DNA of 64,000 nt from Stenotrophomonas sp. MYb238 (lineage in GTDB: Bacteria; Pseudomonadota; Gammaproteobacteria; Xanthomonadales; Xanthomonadaceae). The notes below the pieces were generated by a model. It was not told the origin of the DNA and searched no databases. It worked only from the letters and a program-made list of their open reading frames with translations. The position numbers were made by a program, and so were the translations under genes. Positions 35,919-45,086 of the stretch are shown here, one piece after another (position 1 is the stretch's first letter; each line of letters starts with the position of its first letter). The stretch is from positions 1 through 64,000 of the forward strand of contig NZ_WIDL01000024.1 of NCBI RefSeq assembly GCF_009496535.1, written 5' to 3'.

Positions 35919-37094
35919 TTAAATCAATTCGATGGCGATGGCCGTCGCTTCGCCGCCGCCGATGCACAGCGAGGCGATGCCACGCTTGAGGCCGCGCTTG
36001 CGCAGGGCGTTCACCAGCGTGACCACCAGCCGCGCGCCGGAAGCGCCGATCGGATGGCCCAGCGCGCAGGCGCCGCCGTTGACGTTGACCTTGGCGTGCG
36101 GGATGCCCAGTTCGCGGATCGGCGCCATCGCCACCACGGCGAAGGCTTCGTTGATCTCGAACAGGTCCACCTCGTCGATCTTCCAGCCGGCCTTGTCCAG
36201 CACCTGCCTGATCGCGCCGATCGGCGCGGTGGTGAACCATTCCGGCTCCTGCGAGAAGGTGGCGTGGGCGACGATGCGCGCCAGCGGCTGCACGTCGCGG
36301 CGTGCGGCCTCGTCGGCGGCCAGCAGCACCACGGCGGCAGCGCCGTCGGAGATGCTGGACGAACTGGCCGCGGTCACGCTGCCGTCCTTCTTGAAGGCCG
36401 GTTTCAGGGTCGGGATCTTGGCGATGTCGGACTTGCCCGGCTGCTCGTCCTGGTCGAACTCGGCCTCGCCCTTGCGGGTGGCGACCTTGACCGGGACGAT
36501 CTCGCCCTCGAACGCGCCGCCGGCCTGCGCGGCCTGGGCGCGCCTGACCGACTCGATCGCGTAGGCGTCCTGCTCCTCGCGGGTGAAGCCGAACTTGGCG
36601 ACCGTGCCTTCGGCGAACACGCCCATGGCCTGGCCGTCGTAGGGATTGGTCAGGCCGTCCCAGGCCATGTGGTCCACCGCCTGGAAGTTGCCGTAGCGGT
36701 TGCCGGTGCGCGAGTTTGGGATCATGTGCGGCGCGTTGGACATGGACTCCATGCCGCCGGCGACGACGACGGTGGCCGAGCCGGCCTTGATCAGGTCGTG
36801 GCCGAGCATGACGGCCTTCATGCCCGAACCGCACACCTTGTTGAGCGTGGTGCAGCCGGTGCTGGTCGGCAGGCCGGCGGCGAGCGAGGCCTGGCGCGCC
36901 GGCGCCTGGCCCAGGTTGGCAGGCAGCACGCAGCCCATGATCACTTCGGAGACGTCGGCGGCGGCGACGCCGGACTGCTCCATGGCCGCGCGGATCGCGG
37001 TGGCGCCGAGGGTCGGGGTGGGGACGCCGTTGAACTGGCCGAGGAAGGAGCCGATGGCGGTGCGCTTTGCGGCGGCGATGACGATGTCGGACAT
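35919..37094 (-). CDS. acetyl-CoA C-acyltransferase (thiolase)
   Basis: A thiolase of 391 residues. The acyl-accepting Cys88 sits in NKVCGSGMK; the base pair is in NEAFAVVA and GHPIGASGAR (about 347-356), and the second Cys377 in CIGGGEATA. It either condenses acetyl-CoA for polyhydroxyalkanoate or ketone metabolism, or thiolyses 3-ketoacyl-CoA; the sequence looks closer to acetyl-CoA acetyltransferases (AtoB/PhaA type). The start is set at the conserved MSDIVIAAAKRTAIG. It is not next to the fad gene. It is divergent from the autotransporter, with 185 bases between. Confidence 0.93.
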   Translation of the reverse strand: MSDIVIAAAKRTAIGSFLGQFNGVPTPTLGATAIRAAMEQSGVAAADVSEVIMGCVLPANLGQAPARQASLAAGLPTSTGCTTLNKVCGSGMKAVMLGHDLIKAGSATVVVAGGMESMSNAPHMIPNSRTGNRYGNFQAVDHMAWDGLTNPYDGQAMGVFAEGTVAKFGFTREEQDAYAIESVRRAQAAQAGGAFEGEIVPVKVATRKGEAEFDQDEQPGKSDIAKIPTLKPAFKKDGSVTAASSSSISDGAAAVVLLAADEAARRDVQPLARIVAHATFSQEPEWFTTAPIGAIRQVLDKAGWKIDEVDLFEINEAFAVVAMAPIRELGIPHAKVNVNGGACALGHPIGASGARLVVTLVNALRKRGLKRGIASLCIGGGEATAIAIELI

Positions 37095-37279
37095 GTGCGG
37101 TCTCGGTTGTATCCTGCAACGATTATCGAAAGCCGCTGGCGGCGTGCCCATTGGACCAACGGCACATCCGGGCAGACAGCGGTTTGTCGTTGCAGTATAG
37201 AAGGTGTGCCATCGCATGGCCGGCCGATGGCAATACCTGAACACACATCGGTGTCCGGCGAGCCATTGGGGAAGAGCAG

Positions 37280-40084
37280 ATGCGCAGCGCACCGCGGGGC
37301 CGCAACGTACTGGCCGCTTCTTTGACGCTGGTCCTGGCCGCCTGCGGCGGGGGCGGCGGCACCAAGTCCACGCCGCCACCGGTCAACCCGCCGCCGACCA
37401 CGCCACCGCCCACCCCGACCACGCCGCAGCCGGCGATGGACGCGCACCTGGCGCTGACCAACGCCAAGGCCGCGCAGGCGGCCGGTTTCACCGGCGCCGG
37501 CATCCGCATCGGCGTGGTCGATTCGGGCGTGATGCGCAACCACCCCGCGCTGGCCGGGCGGGTGCTGGCCAACTTCAGCTACGTGGACCCGCGCAGGAAC
37601 AACCTGGCGGTGGACGACGTGGTCGGCCACGGCACCACGGTGGCGCAGCTGGCCGCCGGCGCCGCCACCGGGCAATGGCCCGGGGGCATCGCGCCGGGGG
37701 CGCAGATCGTCTCGGCGCGCATCATCAACGACGAACGGCCCAAGGACGACGGCTCCGGCCAGGGCAACGAGGTGACCGGCGGGCTGGGCATGGCCGGCAT
37801 CCACGACGACCTGATCCGCGCCGGCGTGCGCATCATGAACAACTCCTGGGGCGGCCTGTACTGGACCCGCGCGAACGTGACGGCGGAAATCGCCGCCGAG
37901 TACCGCCCTTTCATCGTCGGCAACGACGGGCTGGTGGTGTTCGCCACCGGCAACGAAGCGCGCGCCAACCCCGGCGACATGGCCGCGCTGCCGAGCCAGC
38001 CGGGCGACGGCGGCACGCACCCGGCGGCCGACCTGGAGCGCGGCTGGCTGGCGGTGGCGGCGCTGGACACGGCGAACCCCGGCCGCCTGGCCGACTACTC
38101 CAACGCCTGCGGCGTGGCGAGGAACTACTGCCTGGTCGCGCCGGGCACCGCCGCGTTCCTCGGCGCCAATGCCACGGCATCGAATCTCTCGTATTACTTC
38201 GGCAGCGGCACCTCGTATGCGGCGCCGCTGGTGTCCGGCGCGGCGGCGCTGGTGTGGCAGGCGTTCCCATATTTCGACAACAACCTGGTGCGGCAGACGC
38301 TGCTGGGCACCGCCACCGACCTGGGCGATCCGGGGCCGGACGCCGTGTTCGGCTATGGCCTGCTCAACGTCGGCAAGGCGGTGCAGGGGCCGGCGAAGTT
38401 CGACTGGGGCGACGTCACCGTCGCCCTGGAGGGCAGTTCTACCTGGAGCAACGCGCTCACCGGCAGCGGCGGGCTGGTCAAGCGCGGCGGCGGCACGCTG
38501 ACGCTGGGCAACGCCGGGCTGCCGCTGGACTACACCGGCGCTACCCGCATCCAGCAGGGCACCCTGGTGCTGGCCGGCGACCTGCACCATTCCGATGTGT
38601 CCGTGGAAAGTGGCGGGCGCCTGGCCGGCACCGCATGGATGGGCGCGGACCTGCGCAATGCCGGCGTGGTCGAGCTGGATGCGGCCGGCGCCGCGCAGGG
38701 TGGCATGCGGGTGGCGGGCGACTACGTGCAGCTGCCCGGCGGGCGGCTGGCGCTGACGCTGGGCAACGGCCAGCTGCAGGTCGGCGGCAGCGCCACGCTG
38801 CAGGGCGGCGACGTGCACGTGCTGGGCGTGCGCCAGGGCTACGTCACCCAGGCGCGCGAGTACGTGCTGACCGCCGATGGCGGCCTCACCGGCCGTTTCG
38901 ACGCACTGACATCCGCATCGGGCGTATTCCTGAAGGCCGCGCTCGGGTACAGCAGCACCCAGGCGTGGATGGACATCGAACGCATCGACGTCAACGCCGC
39001 CGCGCGCTCGATCGCCGGCATCAGCCCGGCGGCACTGGGCGCTGCGGCGCGGGTGGAGCAGGCGTTCCGTCAGCTCGACGCGCAGCAGGGCAGCGGCCCG
39101 GTCGCCGGCGGCTTCATCCGCGCCGCGGCAGCCATCCAGCAGAGCCCGGGCCAGCAGGCGGCCGTGGCGACCCTGCGCAGCCTGTCGGGCGAGGCGCATG
39201 CCCTGGCGACGGCGATGACCTTCGACGGCATCGACATGAACCGGCGCGCGCTGTCGGCGCAGTTCGGCGAGGGCGGCAGCCGCGCCGACGGCGCCTGGTC
39301 GCGTTCGCTGGGCGGTGGCGGGCAGGGCGGGTATGCCGGCAGCGACTACCGCCTGGGCGGATGGATGCTGGGCCGCGAGACCGGCATCGGCGAGGCGCGG
39401 GTAGGCGTCGCCTTCGGACAGATGCAGGCCGAACTGGCCGGCGGCGTGGCCGGCGACAGGGGCCGCGACCGCCAGACCCAGGCGCGCTTCTACGCCGGGC
39501 AGCAGTGGGGACGGGCCTACGCGCTGGGACAGCTCGGCATCGGCCGCTACCAGCGCGAGCTGGACCGTGGCCTGCTGCTCGGCGGCGAGCGCGCCGGCGT
39601 GCAGGCGCAGTACGACGGCCGCTTCCTGGCCGGCAGCCTCGAGGCGGGCTACCGCTTCGGCGGCGCGGCCGCCTCGTTCACGCCTTATCTCGGCGTCGAC
39701 TACGCCCGCATCGACAGCGATGCCTTCCACGAGCAGGGCGGCTACGGTTTCGGGCTGAGCGCCGGCGACTGGCGCTCCAGCCAGGCGCGCGCGCTGGCTG
39801 GACTGCGCGGCAACTACCGCTGGCGCGCACTGGAAGTGAACGGGTATGCCGAATGGCAGCAGTCGCTGTCCGCCAGCGGCACCGCGTTGTCCGCGCGCTT
39901 CACCGGCATCGACGCCTGGGCGCCGCTGCAGGGCCTGCAGCCCGCGCCGGCGTCGGGGTTGGTCGGGGTGTCGTTCGATGGCTGGCTGACACGCGATGCG
40001 CGCCTGTCGCTGGGCTACGACCAGCGCTTCGGCGGGCGCCAGGACAACCGGCAGGTGTCGTTGCGGTTGCTGCGCGCGTTCTGA
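37280..40084 (+). CDS. autotransporter serine protease (subtilisin family)
   Basis: A 934-residue type V secreted protease. Signal peptide with a possible lipobox LAAC at 19-22, then a Gly-rich and Pro-rich linker. The S8 peptidase domain has Asp81 (VVDSG), His117 (VGHGT) and Ser312 (GTSYAAP). A beta-helix stalk with autotransporter repeats (GGTLTLG, IQQGTLVLAG) follows at about 400-620, and a C-terminal beta barrel (about 655-934) ends in the aromatic residue Phe, as outer-membrane barrels do. If lipidated it would be anchored like NalP of Neisseria. Substrates are unknown. Confidence 0.94.
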   Translation: MRSAPRGRNVLAASLTLVLAACGGGGGTKSTPPPVNPPPTTPPPTPTTPQPAMDAHLALTNAKAAQAAGFTGAGIRIGVVDSGVMRNHPALAGRVLANFSYVDPRRNNLAVDDVVGHGTTVAQLAAGAATGQWPGGIAPGAQIVSARIINDERPKDDGSGQGNEVTGGLGMAGIHDDLIRAGVRIMNNSWGGLYWTRANVTAEIAAEYRPFIVGNDGLVVFATGNEARANPGDMAALPSQPGDGGTHPAADLERGWLAVAALDTANPGRLADYSNACGVARNYCLVAPGTAAFLGANATASNLSYYFGSGTSYAAPLVSGAAALVWQAFPYFDNNLVRQTLLGTATDLGDPGPDAVFGYGLLNVGKAVQGPAKFDWGDVTVALEGSSTWSNALTGSGGLVKRGGGTLTLGNAGLPLDYTGATRIQQGTLVLAGDLHHSDVSVESGGRLAGTAWMGADLRNAGVVELDAAGAAQGGMRVAGDYVQLPGGRLALTLGNGQLQVGGSATLQGGDVHVLGVRQGYVTQAREYVLTADGGLTGRFDALTSASGVFLKAALGYSSTQAWMDIERIDVNAAARSIAGISPAALGAAARVEQAFRQLDAQQGSGPVAGGFIRAAAAIQQSPGQQAAVATLRSLSGEAHALATAMTFDGIDMNRRALSAQFGEGGSRADGAWSRSLGGGGQGGYAGSDYRLGGWMLGRETGIGEARVGVAFGQMQAELAGGVAGDRGRDRQTQARFYAGQQWGRAYALGQLGIGRYQRELDRGLLLGGERAGVQAQYDGRFLAGSLEAGYRFGGAAASFTPYLGVDYARIDSDAFHEQGGYGFGLSAGDWRSSQARALAGLRGNYRWRALEVNGYAEWQQSLSASGTALSARFTGIDAWAPLQGLQPAPASGLVGVSFDGWLTRDARLSLGYDQRFGGRQDNRQVSLRLLRAF

Positions 40085-40105
40085 GTTCCCGGCGGCGGGC
40101 ACGAG

Positions 40106-40135
40106 AAGGCGGACGACGCTGTCGCCCGCCTTTTT
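40106..40135 (+). terminator. terminator after the autotransporter gene
   Basis: The stem AAGGCGG / CCGCCTT (40106-40112 with 40126-40132), with a further CGAC/GTCG inner stem, is followed by five T. It lies 20 bases after the autotransporter stop; the convergent dehydrogenase gene ends nearby, so it may also act in reverse. Confidence 0.8.
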
Positions 40136-40155
40136 CTTGTTCCACGATGCCGCGC

Positions 40156-41253
40156 TTATTCGCCGCGCAGGCGGCTCATGCGCGGCGCGGCGCGGCCCAG
40201 CGGCATCTTCAGCTTGCCGATGGATTCGATGCGCGCCTCGGCGATGCGGTCGGCCGCGCGCTGCGGCGAGACGCCGTCGCGTTCGGACTGGTCGAAGATG
40301 CGGCCGAGGTTGTGGTAGATGCTGCGGATCAGGCGCATGGCGCGCTCGCGGTTGTAGCCGTCGATCTCCAGCGACACGTTCATCACGCCGCCGGCGTTGA
40401 CCGCATAGTCCGGCGCCCACAGCACGCCGCGCTTGTACAGCTCGTCGCCCACCGCGTGGCTGGCCAGCTGGTTGTTGGCGGTGCCGCAGATGACCTTGGC
40501 CTTGAGCCGGTCCAGCGTCTCCATGCCGACGGCGCCTTCCATCGCGCAGGGCGCGAACACGTCGGCGGCCACGTCGTAGATGGCGTCGGGCTTGACCGCC
40601 TCGCAGCCGTACTCGGTGACCGCGCGCTGCACCAGCACCGGGTCCAGGTCGGTCACGTACAGCTTGGCGCCGCGCTCGCGCAGCAGCTTCACCAGTTCCA
40701 TGCCGATGTGACCCAGGCCCTGCACGGCGATGCTGACCTTGCCCACTTCCTCGTGGCCGAACTTGCGGTTGATCGAGGCCATCAGCGCCTGCAGCGCGCC
40801 GTAGGCGGTGAACGGGGCCGGGTCGCCGGAGCCGCCATGGACCTGGTGCACGCCGGTCACGTAGCCGGTCTCCAGGTAGATCTGCTCCATGTCGTTGACG
40901 TCGCTGCCGACGTCCTCGGCGGTGATGTAGCGCCCGCCCAGCGCCTCGACCTGGCGGCCGAAGGCGCGGAACAGCACCTCGCTCTTGTCGGTGCGCGGAT
41001 CGCCGATGATCACCGCCTTGCCGCCGCCGACGTTCAGCCCGGCCAGCGCGTTCTTGTAGGTCATGGTGCGGCTCAGCCGCAGCACGTCGCGCAGGGCGTC
41101 GTCGCTGTTGGCGTAGGGACGCATGCGCACCCCGCCCAGGGCCGGGCCCAGCGTGGTGTTGTGGATGGCGATGATCGCCTTCAGGCCGGCATCGCGGTTA
41201 TGGCAGAACACGACCTGTTCGTGGCCGGAAGTGGCGAGGGTTTCGAAAAGCAT
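40156..41253 (-). CDS. leucine-dehydrogenase-family amino acid dehydrogenase
   Basis: Member of the Glu/Leu/Phe/Val dehydrogenase family (365 residues), NAD-dependent oxidative deamination of branched-chain amino acids to 2-oxo acids. The active-site lysines are Lys67 and Lys79, in TYKNALAGLNVGGGKA. The Rossmann motif is QGLGHIG (about 177-183). Length and motifs agree with leucine/valine dehydrogenase rather than glutamate dehydrogenase. GGAG lies just upstream of the ATG at 41253. It is divergent from icmF, which handles products of branched-chain catabolism, so the two may be linked in function. Confidence 0.92.
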   Translation of the reverse strand: MLFETLATSGHEQVVFCHNRDAGLKAIIAIHNTTLGPALGGVRMRPYANSDDALRDVLRLSRTMTYKNALAGLNVGGGKAVIIGDPRTDKSEVLFRAFGRQVEALGGRYITAEDVGSDVNDMEQIYLETGYVTGVHQVHGGSGDPAPFTAYGALQALMASINRKFGHEEVGKVSIAVQGLGHIGMELVKLLRERGAKLYVTDLDPVLVQRAVTEYGCEAVKPDAIYDVAADVFAPCAMEGAVGMETLDRLKAKVICGTANNQLASHAVGDELYKRGVLWAPDYAVNAGGVMNVSLEIDGYNRERAMRLIRSIYHNLGRIFDQSERDGVSPQRAADRIAEARIESIGKLKMPLGRAAPRMSRLRGE

Positions 41254-41527
41254 GGAAGCTCCGATAGGCGTTACTGCGACAACGTCCGTGATCCTGCAGG
41301 CAACTGGCGGGCCAGAAAACAAAAATGCGACTTCGTCGTTGGGGTGACGGGTCGCGGGCGGCCATTCTAATGCATTCGGCGGCCGCGGGATGTTCACGCC
41401 GCCGGACGCCCCGGCGCCGCTCCGGGAAGGCCGATGCCGCGGCAAGGTCACGCTGCGCTGCAACCTGACCTGTGCGGCATGCGGCCCTATCATCGGTTTC
41501 AACAGAAACCGAGATGTCGCACGGCCC

Positions 41528-44500
41528 ATGAGCACGCCCGCCCCCCACCTCCCGCAGACGCAGACGGACACCAGCCCGCTGCGCTTCGTCACCGCCGCCA
41601 GCCTGTTCGACGGCCACGACGCGGCCATCAACATCATGCGCCGGCTGATCCAGGCGCAGGGCGCGGAAGTGATCCACCTGGGCCACAACCGCTCGGTCGA
41701 GGACGTGGTGCGCGCGGCGCTGCAGGAAGACGCCGACGCCATCGCGCTGTCGTCCTACCAGGGCGGCCACGTGGAGTACTTCAAGTACATGGTGGACATG
41801 CTGCGCGAGCGCGGCGCCGGCCACATCCGCGTGTTCGGCGGCGGCGGCGGCACCATCACCCCGGAGGAGATCCGCGAGCTGCAGGACTACGGCGTCGAAC
41901 GCATCTACCACCCCAACGACGGCATGAAGATGGGGCTGGTGGAGATGATCCAGGACGTGGTGGTGCGCGCCGGGGGCACGCGGGAACAGGGAATCGGGAA
42001 CGGGGAAGGGGATGTTTCCGCCAGGCCCGACATCAATGACGAGATCGGCATCGGCCGCATGCTCAGCGCGCTGGAGGACGGCCGCTTCAGCGACGCCGAG
42101 CTCGAGAAGCTGCGCAAACACTGGGCCAGGGTGGACGGCGATTCCCCGTTCCCCGTTGCCCATTCCCGGCTTGCCCCGGTCATCGGCATCACCGGCACCG
42201 GCGGCGCCGGCAAGTCCAGCGTCACCGACGAACTGCTCAACCGGTTCCTGGCCAGCTTCCCGCAGATGCGCATCGCGGTGGTCTCGGTCGATCCGACCCG
42301 CCGCCGCACCGGCGGCGCGCTGCTGGGCGACCGCATCCGCATGAACGCGCTGCGCAGCCCGCGCGTGTACATGCGCTCGATGGCCACCCGCCGCCAGCAC
42401 GCGGCGGTCAACACGGTGCTGCGCGACTGCATCGGCTTCCTCCGCTCGCTGGCCTACGACCTGGTCATCGTCGAGACCGCCGGCATCGGCCAGAGCGATT
42501 CGGAGATCGTCGACCTGGTCGATTTCCCGATGTACGTGATGACCAGCGATTTCGGCGCGCCGAGCCAGCTGGAAAAGATCGACATGCTCGACTACGCCGA
42601 ACTGGTGGTGCTCAACAAGTTCGACAAGCGCGGCGCCGAGGACGCGCTGCGCGACGTGCGCAAGCAGTGGAAGCGCAACCGCGTGGCGTTCACGATGAAG
42701 GACGAGGACGTGCCGGTCTACCCGACCATCGCCTCGCAGTTCAACGACCCGGGCATCAGCTGGATGTTCGCCAACCTGTGCCGGTTGTTGCGCGACAAGC
42801 GGGGAATGGGGAACGGGGAAGCGGGAGGGGAGGGGCACTGCGATTTCGCCCCGGCCATCGACACCACCTTGAAGGAGCCGCGAGCCACCGTGCTGATCCC
42901 CGGCAGCCGCGTGCGCTACCTGGCCGAGATCGCCGAGCAGGGCCGTTCGATCAATGCCCGCATCGAATCGCAGGCGGACGTTGCCGAGCGCGCGCAGGGC
43001 TGCTGGCAGGCGTTGAAGGAGCTGGGCAATGCCGCGTTGCCGAAGGCGCTGGACCTGTACCCGGTCGACGCGCTGACCGACGGTGCCGGCGACACCAGCC
43101 TGCGCACCCTGCGCCAGCGCTACAACGACGCGGTGCAATCGCTGGATTCGGAGGCGCTGCGGCTGCTGCGCGAATGGCCGGCGCGGCTGAAGTCGATCAC
43201 CGACGAGGTCAACGAATACCAGGTGCGCGGCAAGACCATCCGCGTGGAGAACTACCGCCAGTCGCTCAGCCACCAGCAGATCCCCAAGATCGCCGCGCCC
43301 ACCTACCGCAGCTGGGGCGAACTGCTGGTGTTCCTGCAGAAGGAGAACCTGCCCGGTTCCTATCCGTACACCGGCGGCGTGTATCCGTACCGCCGCAGCG
43401 GCGAGGACCCGATCCGCATGTTCGCCGGCGAAGGCACGCCCGAGCGCACCAACCGCCGCTTCCATTACCTGAGCGTCGGCCAGCCGGCCGCGCGCCTGTC
43501 CACCGCCTTCGACAGCGTCACCCTGTACGGCGAGGACCCGGCGCCGCGCCCGGACATCTACGGCAAGATCGGCAACTCCGGGGTCAACATTCCCACGCTG
43601 GACGACATGAAGAAGCTGTACTCCGGCTTCGACCTGTGCGCGCCGACTACCTCGGTGTCGATGACCATCAACGGCCCGGCGCCGATGATCCTGGCGATGT
43701 TCATGAACACCGCCATCGACCAGCAGGTGGAGAAGTATCTGAAGGCCGACCCGGCGCGCTGGGCCGAGGCCGGGAAGAAGATCGCGGCGATGTTCGACGG
43801 CCGCGCCCGCCCGCAGTACCACGGCGAACTGCCGCCGACCAACGACGGCCTGGGCCTGGGCCTGCTCGGCGTCACCGGTGACCAGCTGGTGGACGCCGAC
43901 ACCTACGCGCGCATCAAGGCCGAGACGCTGTCCACCGTGCGCGGCACCGTGCAGGCCGACATCCTCAAGGAAGACCAGGCGCAGAACACCTGCATCTTCT
44001 CCACCGAATTCGCGCTGCGGATGATGGGCGACATCCAGCAGTACTTCGTCGACCACGGCGTGCGCAATTTCTACTCGGTGTCGATCTCCGGCTACCACAT
44101 CGCCGAGGCCGGCGCGAACCCGATCAGCCAGCTGGCCTTCACCCTGTCCAACGGCTTCACCATCGTCGAGTACTACCTCGCGCGCGGCATGAAGATCGAC
44201 GACTTCGCGCCCAACCTGTCGTTCTTCTTCTCCAACGGCATGGACCCGGAATACACCGTCATCGGCCGCGTCGCCCGCCGCATCTGGGCGCGCGCGATGC
44301 GCGAGCGCTACGGCGCCAACGAGCGCAGCCAGATGATGAAGTACCACATCCAGACCTCGGGCCGTTCGCTGCACGCCCAGGAAATCCAGTTCAACGACAT
44401 CCGCACCACCCTGCAGGCGCTGTACGCCCTGTTCGACAACTGCAACAGCCTGCACACCAACGCCTACGACGAGGCCATCACCACCCCGACCGAGGAAAGC

Positions 44501-45043
44501 GTGCGCCGCGCGGTGGCGATCCAGATGATCATCAACAAGGAGCTGGGGCTGAACTTCTGCGAGAACCCGTGGCAGGGCAGCTTCATCGTCGACAAGCTCA
44601 CCGACATCGTCGAAGAGGCCGTGTACAAGGAGTTCGAGGCGATCAGCGAGCGCGGTGGCGTGCTTGGCGCGATGGACACCATGTACCAGCGCGGCAAGAT
44701 CCAGGAAGAAAGCCTGTACTACGAACACAAGAAACACGACGGTAGCCTGCCGCTGGTCGGCGTCAACATGTTCCTGCCGAAGGAGCATGCCGGCGAAGTG
44801 GCGACCGAGATCGAGTTGATCCGCTCGACGGAAGAAGAGAAGGGGCAGCAGATCGAGAACGTGGCCGGCTACCAGGGCAGCCGCAACGGCTATGCTGCCG
44901 ATGGGCTGAAGGCGCTACAGGCGACCGCGCGGGAGCGGCGGAATGTGTTTGAATCGCTGGTGGAGGCGGTGAAGACGCACAGCCTGGGGCAGATTAGCCA
45001 TGCGCTATACGATGTGGGTGGCGAGTACAGGCGAAATATGTGA
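41528..45043 (+). CDS. icmF: fused isobutyryl-CoA mutase / G-protein chaperone IcmF
   Basis: An adenosylcobalamin-dependent acyl-CoA mutase with built-in GTPase chaperone (1171 residues). The B12 domain (about 15-150) has D-G-H30-D-A-A; the G-domain P-loop is GTGGAGKSS at about 223-231; the mutase TIM-barrel runs from about 590 to 1120. It interconverts branched and straight C4 acyl-CoAs. Three short segments in linkers (about 152-163, 204-214, 424-436) are translated from GGGAAC/T repeats and probably explain its extra length over ~1090-residue relatives. The start at 41528 gives family-like MSTPAP; the frame is open to 41390. The last ~150 bases are less GC-rich than the rest. Confidence 0.94.
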   Translation: MSTPAPHLPQTQTDTSPLRFVTAASLFDGHDAAINIMRRLIQAQGAEVIHLGHNRSVEDVVRAALQEDADAIALSSYQGGHVEYFKYMVDMLRERGAGHIRVFGGGGGTITPEEIRELQDYGVERIYHPNDGMKMGLVEMIQDVVVRAGGTREQGIGNGEGDVSARPDINDEIGIGRMLSALEDGRFSDAELEKLRKHWARVDGDSPFPVAHSRLAPVIGITGTGGAGKSSVTDELLNRFLASFPQMRIAVVSVDPTRRRTGGALLGDRIRMNALRSPRVYMRSMATRRQHAAVNTVLRDCIGFLRSLAYDLVIVETAGIGQSDSEIVDLVDFPMYVMTSDFGAPSQLEKIDMLDYAELVVLNKFDKRGAEDALRDVRKQWKRNRVAFTMKDEDVPVYPTIASQFNDPGISWMFANLCRLLRDKRGMGNGEAGGEGHCDFAPAIDTTLKEPRATVLIPGSRVRYLAEIAEQGRSINARIESQADVAERAQGCWQALKELGNAALPKALDLYPVDALTDGAGDTSLRTLRQRYNDAVQSLDSEALRLLREWPARLKSITDEVNEYQVRGKTIRVENYRQSLSHQQIPKIAAPTYRSWGELLVFLQKENLPGSYPYTGGVYPYRRSGEDPIRMFAGEGTPERTNRRFHYLSVGQPAARLSTAFDSVTLYGEDPAPRPDIYGKIGNSGVNIPTLDDMKKLYSGFDLCAPTTSVSMTINGPAPMILAMFMNTAIDQQVEKYLKADPARWAEAGKKIAAMFDGRARPQYHGELPPTNDGLGLGLLGVTGDQLVDADTYARIKAETLSTVRGTVQADILKEDQAQNTCIFSTEFALRMMGDIQQYFVDHGVRNFYSVSISGYHIAEAGANPISQLAFTLSNGFTIVEYYLARGMKIDDFAPNLSFFFSNGMDPEYTVIGRVARRIWARAMRERYGANERSQMMKYHIQTSGRSLHAQEIQFNDIRTTLQALYALFDNCNSLHTNAYDEAITTPTEESVRRAVAIQMIINKELGLNFCENPWQGSFIVDKLTDIVEEAVYKEFEAISERGGVLGAMDTMYQRGKIQEESLYYEHKKHDGSLPLVGVNMFLPKEHAGEVATEIELIRSTEEEKGQQIENVAGYQGSRNGYAADGLKALQATARERRNVFESLVEAVKTHSLGQISHALYDVGGEYRRNM
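41982..42011 (+). repeat. GGGAAC/T repeat inside icmF, forward
   Basis: Four GGGAA units spaced 7-8 bases apart (GGGAACAGGGAATC, then GGGAACGGGGAA) within the icmF reading frame, encoding REQGIGNGEGD. It has the same unit as the era-recO repeat. Confidence 0.7.
42141..42170 (-). repeat. GGGAAC/T repeat inside icmF, reverse
   Basis: The reverse complement has GGGAA/GGGCAA units spaced about 7 bases apart. It encodes SPFPVAHSRL in icmF and forms an inverted pair with 41982-42011, about 130 bases away, the same arrangement as between era and recO. Confidence 0.65.
42800..42834 (+). repeat. third GGGAAC/T repeat inside icmF
   Basis: Units GGGGAAT, GGGGAAC and GGGGAAG in frame, encoding RGMGNGEAGGEG in a linker between the G domain and the mutase domain. 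No inverted partner is seen. Confidence 0.62.
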
Positions 45044-45086
45044 TTTATTTGCGCAGCTCGTTATAAGCTATTTCAGGAGGATTTGA

